From JABDJZ01 sp047611125 (lineage in GTDB: Bacteria > Bacteroidota > Rhodothermia > Rhodothermales > UBA10348), in NCBI GenBank assembly GCA_047611125.1, contig JBLFXH010000120.1, forward strand, positions 1-10,070: a stretch of DNA of 10,070 nucleotides. Direction: 5' to 3'. Position 1 is the stretch's first letter, and every line of letters starts with the position of its first letter. The translations under genes were made by a program, and so were the position numbers. The notes beneath the pieces were generated by a model. It had not been told where the DNA came from, made no database searches, and saw only the letters and a list, made by a program, of their open reading frames with translations. Shown piece by piece: positions 1 to 7,138 of this stretch.

Positions 1-624
1 GGTGATGATCGTCTGTACTCTGTCAGCTGGCTTCCGGCTGCGGATGCTGACGGTGATGAGGTCCATTACCTCTACCAGCTGTCAATGAACGATGGCTACT
101 CGGACATCGTGTTCTTCGATTCCTTTGCCGACGGCAACGGATTCAGGGTCACGGTGGGTGATGCTGCCGATCTCTATGACACGGTTACCGATGCTGATCC
201 AGGAATGGTCAACGTTGGTGGTGCAGTCACGCTGCATCACCGCGTGATAACCACGGACGGTTCCCGCTGGACCGCTGGTGCCAGCTCATCTATCACCCTT
301 ACCCGTGGCACCGTCACGGCTAACGAGGGCGATGCTGATCTGCCTACCGAGTTCGCACTGAAGGGCAACTACCCGAACCCCTTCAATCCGACGACGAGCA
401 TTCAGTTTGATCTGCCGGAGACGGCCGATGTCTCCATCACCGTGACGGACATGCTTGGCCGCGAGGTCATGAACGTACCGACACAGTCGATGCAGGCTGG
501 TTCAGGCCTCGCCGTTCAGGTGCAGGCAGGTTCGCTGTCTTCAGGTCTCTATCTGTACCGGGTTACCGCCCGTTCAGCTTCGACGACCTACTCCAAAGTT
601 GGAACGATGACGCTTCTTAAGTAA
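1..624 (+). CDS. Exported protein with T9SS C-terminal sorting domain (5' partial)
   Basis: The reading frame is open from the first base of the window to the TAA at 622-624, so only the last 207 residues are seen and the true start lies upstream. Residues about 8-100 look like an Ig/fibronectin-type beta-sandwich segment: SWLPAADADGDEVHYLYQL recalls the W-x-A-x-D-x-DGD-x-V-x-Y pattern found just before sorting domains in this group. A spacer rich in acidic and small residues leads into a T9SS type A sorting domain (residues about 114-207). That domain has the motif GNYPNPFNP, then IQFDLPE, VTDMLGREV, SSGLYLYRV and a terminal TMTLLK. In this family the domain directs a Sec-exported protein across the outer membrane and is usually cleaved at the surface. 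The catalytic or binding part, if any, is outside the window, so no specific function can be given. The call of an exported T9SS client is strong. Confidence 0.9.
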   Translation, partial: GDDRLYSVSWLPAADADGDEVHYLYQLSMNDGYSDIVFFDSFADGNGFRVTVGDAADLYDTVTDADPGMVNVGGAVTLHHRVITTDGSRWTAGASSSITLTRGTVTANEGDADLPTEFALKGNYPNPFNPTTSIQFDLPETADVSITVTDMLGREVMNVPTQSMQAGSGLAVQVQAGSLSSGLYLYRVTARSASTTYSKVGTMTLLK

Positions 625-643
625 GCCATCCGACTTCCTTTTT

Positions 644-684
644 AGAGAGCCCCGGCTCGCGTCAAGCGAGTCGGGGTTTTCTCT
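644..684 (+). terminator. Intrinsic (Rho-independent) terminator after the first T9SS client gene
   Basis: A GC-rich hairpin starts 25 bases after the stop at 624 (20 bases after it if the outer pairs are counted). The core arms are 650-660 (CCCCGGCTCGC) and 666-676 (GCGAGTCGGGG), an 11-pair stem with one G-U pair around the 5-base loop GTCAA. Weaker pairing of 644-649 with 677-682 extends the stem to 17 pairs. The 3' arm runs directly into TTTTCTCTTT, the expected U-rich tract. Because the outer A/G-rich flank pairs with the T-rich tract, the hairpin could work weakly on the other strand too. It separates the first T9SS client transcript from the gene at 787. Confidence 0.9.
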
Positions 685-786
685 TTGGTGCGAATCCTCA
701 GGCTTCCTCGCGTGTTTGAAAGAGGAACATCACCAATACGGGCAGTACTCCTACCTGCCTCCAGTAACTGCAAGATCCCGCCGCCT

Positions 787-3102
787 ATGAGCTTGCTACA
801 GGGTTTCGATAAGACCACGGGCCTCTTTCTGGCCCTGTTTATTGCCGCTTTCCTTCCGCTAACTCTGCAGGCGCAGGTCACGGTTACCGTGGGCGATGTT
901 GCTGCAAGCGTTGGTCAGGAGGTCGATGTACCGGTGCTGCTCTCGGGTGTGGAGGCCGGGATAGGCGTAAACTCGTTTCAAATAACGGTTACCAGTGATA
1001 ATGCTGGCGTAGTCGTTGTTAGGCCTGACGCCGGAAGTGCAAATTTCCATATCGCCACCGGGAGCCTGGCCCAGAGCTTTACGGTCAGTTCCAACGATGC
1101 AAACGGCCGAATCGGAGGGTTCACCAGCTCGAACAACGCGTTCACCGGATCTGGCACGCTGATCTTCATCCGCATGAAGGCCACAGCGGCAGTCAGTGCG
1201 ACGATTAGTCTGAACGATTTCAAGCTCAACTCTGGCAACCCGGCGCACACACCCACGGTGCCGTCATTCACTTTCGACGCCACAGGCGGCGGCGGCAACA
1301 ACACGCCGATCGCGAACGACGACTCGTTTGCCATGCAGGAGGACACGGCGCTGCGTGAGACTGCTCCTGGATTGCTTTCCAATGATGCGGACGCCGACTC
1401 AGATGCCCTCACCGCGGCTGTCGAGACCGACCCAAACAACGGCTCGGTGTCACTGGCGGCTAATGGCTCTTTTGTCTACATCCCGAGCACAGACTTTAGC
1501 GGGACCGACACGTTCACGTATGTCGCGAACGATGGCACGGTCAACTCATCGGCCGCCACGGTAACCATCACCGTCACGGCAGTCAACGATGCTCCAGTCG
1601 CGCAGAACGGTGCGGCGTCCACAAGTACCGGGGATGCTGTTCTTATCACGCTGGTAGCTACTGATGCGGAGGGGGATGCACTTACCTACGAGATTCTTGC
1701 CCCGACAATCCAGGGCGGCGTTTCGGCAGTCTCCGGCAATCAGGTTACCTATACGCCGAATACCGGTTTTACGGGCTCCGATAACTTTGTTTTTCGAGCC
1801 AACGATGGGACCGACAACTCGAATAACGCCACCGTCACAATTACGGTCGCGGGCAACAATGAGCCTGTTGCCGCTGATGAGACCTACACCGTTGAGGAGG
1901 ATGACGTCCTCAGTGTATCCGGGGCGGGTGGTGTTCTCTCCAACGACACTGACGGTGATAGCGATCCGCTGACCGCTGTCCTCCTGACAACGACGTCAGA
2001 TGGCAATCTGACTCTCAATCCAGACGGCGGCTTCTTCTACGAGCCGGCAGTGGACTTCTTCGGGCAGGACTCTTTTACATACCAGGCCTCCGACGGCACG
2101 GCGGCGTCCAACGCCGCTACGGCCACCATCACGGTCACTCCCACGGGCAACGCCCGCATTCAGGTCATCCACAACGCTCCTGACGCCGCCGTCGACCCCG
2201 CTGACATCTACGTGGACGGCGACCTCTTCCTCTTCAACGCTCCGTATGGCCAGGCCTCGCCGTTCGTCGATCACGTCGACGGCACAATCCAAGTGACCGT
2301 AGCTCCAAATGGTGCCGGTCTCGGAGCAGCTGTCGGCACGTTCGCCGTCACGCTAGAGGAAGACAAGGCCTACGTGGTCATCTTCGGAGGCTCGACCTCC
2401 AATGGTTTCGAGGTACACAGCATTCCGAATGCACAGGAATCGACTACCAATGATCGGTTCGAGGCGTTTTTTTTCCAGGGCGGTCCGAACCTGCCGACAG
2501 TTGACGTTGTCGCCGTCTCTGACAATCTGAATAGCCCGGGCGAAGTCACCGTCTTAGGGGGAGCAGAGTTCGGCGACTACACTCCGTATCTCCCAAACGT
2601 CCCGGGGCAATACAACTTCGGCATTCGCACGCTTGGAGGGTCGGACGTCGAGGTGTTCCGTTTGAATTTGGCGGCTGGTGCGGGTAAAACCTACGCGGCC
2701 GTTGTTGGTGGCCTCCTCAGCGGAAGCAGCTACCCTCTCACGATGCGCGCTTACGATGCGACTGGCACGGCGGTCACTGCCAGCGTGGTCACAGCCGTCG
2801 AACCAGACAACGATCTGGTCCCCAAGACTTTCTTGCTTCGCGGAAATTACCCGAACCCGTTCAATCCCCGAACGAATATCCAGTTTGACCTGCCTGAAGC
2901 TGCGGAAGTCGGTGTCCGTGTGACGGACCTCTTGGGACGGGAGATGCTCTCGATTCCGGCGCAGCAGATGTCCGCCGGCACGAATCTGTACATCCCGGTT
3001 GACGCAGCTGAGCTCGCCTCCGGGATCTACATCTACCGGGTCGTGGCGCGGGCTGCGCGCGAGATGTACGTGGCCACGGGCACGATGACGCTGATCAAAT
3101 AG
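787..3102 (+). CDS. Secreted mosaic protein: cohesin-like, Ig/cadherin-like, DUF4397, T9SS sorting domain
   Basis: 771 residues from ATG 787. The frame stays open upstream to a TTG at 685, but that lies in the terminator tract, whereas ATG 787 gives a clean Sec signal peptide (hydrophobic LFLALFIAAFLPL, likely cut after LQA at residue 29). Domains in order: cohesin-like beta-sandwich (about 30-165: VTVTVGDVAA, VDVPVLLSGV, then a GSGTLIFIRMKA strand); a Gly-rich linker; three Ig modules of the cadherin/VCBS kind (about 172-267, 268-357, 358-455), each with an F-G/S-x-D-x-F-x-(Y/F) core and an (A/S)-(N/S)-DGT end; DUF4397 (about 456-660), opening with RIQVIHNAPDAA and apparently in two copies; and a T9SS sorting domain (about 678-771, GNYPNPFNP to TMTLIK). 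It should be exported by Sec, then T9SS, and displayed or released at the surface, probably for adhesion or matrix interaction. No catalytic motif or dockerin is seen. The ligand is unknown. Confidence 0.92.
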   Translation: MSLLQGFDKTTGLFLALFIAAFLPLTLQAQVTVTVGDVAASVGQEVDVPVLLSGVEAGIGVNSFQITVTSDNAGVVVVRPDAGSANFHIATGSLAQSFTVSSNDANGRIGGFTSSNNAFTGSGTLIFIRMKATAAVSATISLNDFKLNSGNPAHTPTVPSFTFDATGGGGNNTPIANDDSFAMQEDTALRETAPGLLSNDADADSDALTAAVETDPNNGSVSLAANGSFVYIPSTDFSGTDTFTYVANDGTVNSSAATVTITVTAVNDAPVAQNGAASTSTGDAVLITLVATDAEGDALTYEILAPTIQGGVSAVSGNQVTYTPNTGFTGSDNFVFRANDGTDNSNNATVTITVAGNNEPVAADETYTVEEDDVLSVSGAGGVLSNDTDGDSDPLTAVLLTTTSDGNLTLNPDGGFFYEPAVDFFGQDSFTYQASDGTAASNAATATITVTPTGNARIQVIHNAPDAAVDPADIYVDGDLFLFNAPYGQASPFVDHVDGTIQVTVAPNGAGLGAAVGTFAVTLEEDKAYVVIFGGSTSNGFEVHSIPNAQESTTNDRFEAFFFQGGPNLPTVDVVAVSDNLNSPGEVTVLGGAEFGDYTPYLPNVPGQYNFGIRTLGGSDVEVFRLNLAAGAGKTYAAVVGGLLSGSSYPLTMRAYDATGTAVTASVVTAVEPDNDLVPKTFLLRGNYPNPFNPRTNIQFDLPEAAEVGVRVTDLLGREMLSIPAQQMSAGTNLYIPVDAAELASGIYIYRVVARAAREMYVATGTMTLIK

Positions 3103-3106
3103 GCTT

Positions 3107-3997
3107 GTGCCTCGCCCGGAGCATGGGCGCCTGGAAGATGGGCGCCTCGAAGAGGAGCACACTGACCCGAGGGGCCGACCGGTCACAGACGCGCTGGATG
3201 CCTCGGCGGCGATTATCCCGATTCTCGCGGCCGTACTGACAAGCGCCTCGTATGTGCTAGTGGGGACGACTATTGACCTGGCGGCCGTGGTGCTCTGCGC
3301 ATCCGGCGCCTTCCTGGTTTACCTGTGGGACCGCGCCTGGGGGACTTCGCCCGAGGACGCGACGAACAGGCCTACCAGACTGGGCTGGCATGAGCGCAAT
3401 CCGGCATACCGCTATTGGGCGACCAGTCTAGCCATTGCCCTTGCGGTTGCCTCTTGGTTTCTCGCGCCCCCTCTCCTCAAGACGGTGGCAGCCGGGCTGG
3501 CGGTCATTGGAATCATCCACCACACTTCGGTTGGCGGTGTCCGCCCCAAGGCGCATCCCATTCTCAAGCCGACGCTGGTGGGATTGGCTTGGGGCATTGG
3601 TTGCAGTCTGCCGCCAATACTGACCGGGCACGTTACGGCACTTGCGCTGGTGCCGGCGGTTGCCTTAATCCGGACACTTACGGTATCTGCAAACGCCGTG
3701 GTGTCTGACCTACACGACGTGGAGGGGGATGTCAGGGCGGGAGTGGCTTCTCTTGCAACGCTAAAGGGCCCGACGGTGACTCGTGGGGTTGCCACGCTTC
3801 TGCTGCTGTTGGCCAGCGTAGTCGCCGTCAGCATGTGGTCGCAGACATCCAGCCCGCTCTGGTTGGTAGAGGGATTCGGTCTCCTGGCCTTCGCCTGGAT
3901 GATTCGCCCCGGTCGAGACTCGCCGCCCAGTCGACTGACCCTGGATCTCCTCGTTGGCTTCCCCGCAGTCACTCTGCTGGCATCGCTCATATTCTAG
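3107..3997 (+). CDS. UbiA-superfamily integral membrane prenyltransferase-like protein
   Basis: 296 residues, highly hydrophobic, about eight or nine membrane segments after a hydrophilic N-terminal tail of about 28 residues. UbiA proteins move a polyprenyl group onto an aromatic or other acceptor inside the membrane, using two Asp-rich loops that bind Mg-diphosphate. The second loop is well kept: D201-x-x-D204-x-x-x-D208 in SDLHDVEGDVRAGVASLATL, followed by G221. The first is altered: YLWDRAWGTSPEDATNRP (residues 72-88) has D75-R76 and later D84 and N87 instead of the standard NDxxDxxxD. That resembles divergent UbiA-like proteins of Bacteroidota, so the substrate (quinone, carotenoid, heme or other lipid) cannot be named. 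GTG 3107 is chosen because no in-frame ATG lies before the first membrane segment. It starts 4 bases after the preceding stop with no terminator between, so co-transcription or coupling is likely. Family confident, activity not. Confidence 0.8.
   Translation: MPRPEHGRLEDGRLEEEHTDPRGRPVTDALDASAAIIPILAAVLTSASYVLVGTTIDLAAVVLCASGAFLVYLWDRAWGTSPEDATNRPTRLGWHERNPAYRYWATSLAIALAVASWFLAPPLLKTVAAGLAVIGIIHHTSVGGVRPKAHPILKPTLVGLAWGIGCSLPPILTGHVTALALVPAVALIRTLTVSANAVVSDLHDVEGDVRAGVASLATLKGPTVTRGVATLLLLLASVVAVSMWSQTSSPLWLVEGFGLLAFAWMIRPGRDSPPSRLTLDLLVGFPAVTLLASLIF
3123..3152 (+). repeat. 15-base tandem duplication in the 5' end of the UbiA-like gene
   Basis: Two adjacent 15-base units, 3123-3137 (ATGGGCGCCTGGAAG) and 3138-3152 (ATGGGCGCCTCGAAG), differ at one base. 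Being 5 codons long the repeat keeps the frame and encodes GRLEDGRLEE in the hydrophilic N-terminal tail. Each unit carries the palindrome GGCGCC, so the two copies can also pair into a short hairpin just after the GTG start. It looks like a recent in-frame slippage duplication; a regulatory role is only a possibility. Confidence 0.8.
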
Positions 3998-4128
3998 GGC
4001 ACCGTTGGGGCATCCCATTCAACCGTCCACGTCCTAGAGAATCCGCGGCAACGATCCCGCGTATATCATTGACTTGGGTTCGTCCGGCGCTCCTGCCGGA
4101 AAGGTCCTGTAACGCCTAGCTACTCCCT

Positions 4129-5544
4129 ATGGTACGTCTTCTTACTTCCTGCCTGCTCGTCGCACTGGTAACGGTGTCATATGCACAAGCGCAGGACCCG
4201 CCCGTCCAGTTGGACGTGGACCACGCATCATTTGCGTATGATGAGTTGGCCTCCATGGTCGAGATGTATATGGCCTTCGAGGCCCATACGCTGCCATTCC
4301 TATCCGAGGATGGCCACTTTAGGGCATCGCTTCCCGTCGATGTGACCATTCAGCGCTCGACGGAGGCTTTGCTTCCGGGCTCCCCCGCCGAGGCTGTCTG
4401 GAGCGATTCGCTAGACCTGTCGTTTGTGATAGCAGACACCACGGGGCTCCAGCAGGGCCAACAGTTTGTTCATCAGGTTCGCGCAGCGGTGCCGCCCGGG
4501 GAGTACGAACTCCAGATCACCTTGCCGGCGAGCAGTTCGAGGCCGCAGCTGACGCTCCGTCGCGACGTGATCGTCCCCGACTTTTCGGACTCAGACTTCG
4601 TCGAGCTCAGCGACATTACCCTCGCATCCGAACTGAGACAGGCGGAAAATCGTGACGAGGCCTTCTTCAAGAACGGCCTTGTGGTGAAACCAAACGCCAA
4701 TCAGCTCTACGGCGCCGGGCTGAGTCAGCTCTTTTTCTATGCGGAGGCCTACAATCTGGATCAGCTTGCGGCGCAGTCAGATGAGTACACGCTGCTCGCC
4801 TACATCGCCGAGGCCAACGCCCCGCAGCCCATCCAGGGATTGCAGCGCCGGACTGTGCGTCCGCTTCGCACTCCGGACGTGCTGGTTGGAAACTTCAACT
4901 TGGCCACGCTCCCAAGCGGCTCGTACTTCCTGCGTGTGGCGCTTCTCAATTCCGACAATGAGTCGGTGGTCGAGCGCTCCCGCAAGTTCTTTGTCTACAA
5001 CCCTCATATTCAGCAGGCGGTGCGCCAGAGTCTTGAGGCTGACTTCGAGACCAGTCAGTACGCCACAATGGCCGTCGAGGAGGTAGACAAGATGATGGAG
5101 CATGTCCAAGCCATCGCTACGGAAAACGAACGGTCCCGCATGCGCGGCATCAAGGATCTCGAGGAGCGGCGGCGCTACCTGATGAACTTCTGGCAGACGC
5201 GCGATCCCAACCCCAACTCTCCAGTCAACGAGTTCCAGGAAGAGTTCTACCAGCGATTGCAGTACTCGAACGACAGGTACACCACCACCTTCGACGAAGG
5301 ATGGAAGACGGACCGCGGGCAGGCGCTGCTGAAGTTCGGCACTCCCACGAACGTGGAGCCCCATCTCTTCGACCGGGGCTTTCGTCCCTACGAGATCTGG
5401 CAATACAACAATATCCCGGGAGAAGGCCAGGCAGTCTTCATCTTTGCCGATAGAGATGGGTACGGCTTCTTTGAACTTCTGCACAGCACGGTGTCCGGAG
5501 AGCGGAAACTGATGAACTGGCAGGCGGAGATCCGCGACTCGTAG
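4129..5544 (+). CDS. Exported GWxTD-domain protein
   Basis: 471 residues starting with a Sec signal peptide (MVRLLTSCLLVALVTVSYAQA, likely cut after A19 or A21). Residues about 25-290 form a beta-rich region with no family I can name, including a strand-rich segment ending in SRKFFVYNP. A long amphipathic helical stretch (about 295-350) follows, then the GWxTD domain (about 354-465). Its hallmarks are all present: FWQTRDPNPNSPVNEF, an E-E-F-Y-x-R-x-x-Y-S-N-D-R-Y stretch, G391-W392-K393-T394-D395-R-G with a following LKFGTP, then RPYEIWQY and the closing FADRDGYGFFELLHST. GWxTD proteins occur in Bacteroidota, Acidobacteria and relatives and have no settled biochemical role; they are periplasmic or envelope proteins. 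The gene follows the UbiA-like gene by 131 bases and lies 31 bases before asnS, so it may share a transcript with asnS. The ATG sits right before the signal sequence; no Shine-Dalgarno is seen. Confidence 0.9.
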   Translation: MVRLLTSCLLVALVTVSYAQAQDPPVQLDVDHASFAYDELASMVEMYMAFEAHTLPFLSEDGHFRASLPVDVTIQRSTEALLPGSPAEAVWSDSLDLSFVIADTTGLQQGQQFVHQVRAAVPPGEYELQITLPASSSRPQLTLRRDVIVPDFSDSDFVELSDITLASELRQAENRDEAFFKNGLVVKPNANQLYGAGLSQLFFYAEAYNLDQLAAQSDEYTLLAYIAEANAPQPIQGLQRRTVRPLRTPDVLVGNFNLATLPSGSYFLRVALLNSDNESVVERSRKFFVYNPHIQQAVRQSLEADFETSQYATMAVEEVDKMMEHVQAIATENERSRMRGIKDLEERRRYLMNFWQTRDPNPNSPVNEFQEEFYQRLQYSNDRYTTTFDEGWKTDRGQALLKFGTPTNVEPHLFDRGFRPYEIWQYNNIPGEGQAVFIFADRDGYGFFELLHSTVSGERKLMNWQAEIRDS

Positions 5545-5575
5545 GCTATTTTCCGGTCTAACCACACAGATTGGT

Positions 5576-7081
5576 ATGCCGGTAAGTCACGTTTCCATTT
5601 CGAATCTCTCGGACCACGTCGGAGAGACCGTCACGCTCAAGGGCTGGTTGTACAATAAGCGGGGAGGGAAGGGCATTGCCTTTCTGATCCTGCGTGATGG
5701 ATCTGGACTTGTCCAGTGCGTGGTCAACCAGGAGGAGGTGGACGCAGCCGGCTGGGATGCAGCAAGTGAAGCGACTCAGGAGAGCGCTCTGGCAATACGC
5801 GGGCTTGTCCGTGAGGACGAGCGCCAGGTAGGCGGCTATGAGGTACAGGCTACCGAAGTCGAACTCATCTCCAAGGCTCAGGACTACCCGATCACTCCCA
5901 AGGAGCACGGCGTAGAGTTCCTGATGAACCGTCGCCATCTCTGGCTTCGCAGCCAGAAGCAGTGGGCGGTGATGAAGGTCCGCAACCGCATCATATACTC
6001 GATGCACCAGTATTTTCAGGAGCAGGACTTCGTCCAGATGGACGCCCCTATCCTGACGGCTAACGCGGTCGAAGGGACGTCTACGCTCTTCCAGATTGAC
6101 TACTTCGGAGAGCCGGCCTATCTGACACAGTCCGGTCAGCTACACGGAGAAGCCATGGCTATGGCCATGGGGAAGATCTACACCTTCGGTCCCACGTTCC
6201 GAGCCGAGAAGTCCAAGACCCGTCGGCACCTGACCGAGTTCTGGATGATCGAACCCGAGATGGCGTTCTACGATCTGGACGACAACATGGAGATGGCCGA
6301 GGGCCTGCTCCAGCGGCTAGTAACCGATGTGATGGCCGAGTGTGCCAGCGAGCTCGAGATCCTCGAGCGGGACTTGGAGCCGCTGAAGCGTGCCCAAGAC
6401 GCCTTTCCCCGCGTCTCCTACGATGCGGCAGTGGACATCCTGCACTCGGACGAGACCCAGCGCATGATGGATGAGCGCATCGAAGCCGCCAAGGCGGAAG
6501 ATGCCGATCTGGAACTGGAACTAGCAGCCAACAAGAAGGCCTACGGCCAGGTCAAAAAGTGGGAGAAGCGGAAGTTTGATTCTCGCGAGATCGAGATCAA
6601 CAAGCGGCGCAAGGATATCGAGGAGGACCTTCGCAACCTGCCCAAGTGGAAGGAGTCGGCCCGCACCTTCGAGTGGGGAACGGACTTCGGGGGAAGCGAC
6701 GAGACGGTGATCACCTGGCACTTCGATCGTCCGATCATCGTTCACCGATTCCCACACCAGTTCAAGGCTTTCTACATGAAGCGCGATCCCGAGGATGACC
6801 GTCTCGCCCTTGGCATGGACGTGCTTGCCCCGGAGGGATACGGAGAGATCGTCGGCGGCGGGGAGCGGGCCACCGACCTGGAATTCCTAGAGGCGCAGGT
6901 CAAAGCCCACGGTCTGCCGGCCGAGGTCTTCGATTGGTACTTCGACCTCCGCAAGTTTGGCAGCGTACCGCATTCCGGCTTCGGGATCGGGCTTGAGCGT
7001 ACGGTGGCCTGGATCTGCGGCTTGCACCATCTGCGTGAGGCGATTCCGTTTCCGCGCCTGCTGGATCGCATCCACCCCTAG
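5576..7081 (+). CDS. asnS: Asparagine--tRNA ligase with a charged helical insertion
   Basis: 501 residues. It charges tRNA-Asn with asparagine using ATP in the cytoplasm. The N-terminal OB-fold anticodon-binding domain (about 1-110) contains TLKGWLYNKRGGKGIAFL and LRDGSGLVQ. The class II catalytic core follows, with DYPITPKEHGVEFL, RHLWLRS, LTQSGQLHGE, motif 2 (FGPTFRAEKSKTRRHLTEFW, about 204-223, then MIEPEMAF) and motif 3 (GFGIGLERTVAWICG, 468-482), ending FPRLLDRIHP. The GLERT-x-x-W-I-C-G and EKSKTRRHLTEFW signatures fit AsnRS rather than AspRS, and the ending resembles the short Bacillus type of about 430 residues. The extra length is a block at about 294-362, between the SYDAAVDIL segment and FEWGTDFGG, rich in Glu, Lys, Asp and Arg and probably a helical hairpin. 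The start at ATG 5576 fits the usual N-terminus. It lies 31 bases after the GWxTD gene. Confidence 0.95.
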   Translation: MPVSHVSISNLSDHVGETVTLKGWLYNKRGGKGIAFLILRDGSGLVQCVVNQEEVDAAGWDAASEATQESALAIRGLVREDERQVGGYEVQATEVELISKAQDYPITPKEHGVEFLMNRRHLWLRSQKQWAVMKVRNRIIYSMHQYFQEQDFVQMDAPILTANAVEGTSTLFQIDYFGEPAYLTQSGQLHGEAMAMAMGKIYTFGPTFRAEKSKTRRHLTEFWMIEPEMAFYDLDDNMEMAEGLLQRLVTDVMAECASELEILERDLEPLKRAQDAFPRVSYDAAVDILHSDETQRMMDERIEAAKAEDADLELELAANKKAYGQVKKWEKRKFDSREIEINKRRKDIEEDLRNLPKWKESARTFEWGTDFGGSDETVITWHFDRPIIVHRFPHQFKAFYMKRDPEDDRLALGMDVLAPEGYGEIVGGGERATDLEFLEAQVKAHGLPAEVFDWYFDLRKFGSVPHSGFGIGLERTVAWICGLHHLREAIPFPRLLDRIHP

Positions 7082-7138
7082 GGTTGGTCCGGCTCTTGCA
7101 ACGAAAGTGGTGAACATCCCAAACGCTGAAAACCGACC

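Noticed and set aside
715..742. Possible promoter TTGAAA (715-720) with TACGGG (737-742) at 16-base spacing ahead of the mosaic-protein gene
   Set aside because: The -10 match is poor and it does not fit the TAnnTTTG form expected in this phylum, so I did not list it.
685..786. Upstream extension of the mosaic-protein gene to a TTG at 685 (34 extra residues)
   Set aside because: The TTG lies in the T-rich tail of the terminator at 644-684 and the extension would bury the clear signal peptide that starts at ATG 787.
3126..3146. Hairpin from the two GGCGCC copies as a terminator of the mosaic-protein gene
   Set aside because: Only 6 pairs, no following T tract, and it lies inside the next coding region.
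2554..3186. 210-codon antisense open frame over the second T9SS sorting domain
   Set aside because: Arg/Ser-rich with no motif, opposite a confident sorting domain.
3412..3990. 192-codon antisense open frame over the UbiA-like gene
   Set aside because: Its product is Arg/Thr/Ser/Ala-rich with no recognisable domain, while the plus strand encodes a clear membrane protein with the DLHDVEGD motif; it is a shadow of GC-rich coding sequence.
4083..4100. Perfect 6-base inverted repeat TCCGGC/GCCGGA with a 6-base loop upstream of the GWxTD gene
   Set aside because: No T tract follows, so it is not an intrinsic terminator, and a stem this short is expected by chance in GC-rich DNA; an operator role cannot be supported from one copy.
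4777..5565. 262-codon antisense open frame over the GWxTD gene
   Set aside because: No domain is recognised and it lies wholly opposite a gene with a full GWxTD signature; long antisense frames are common in GC-rich codon usage.
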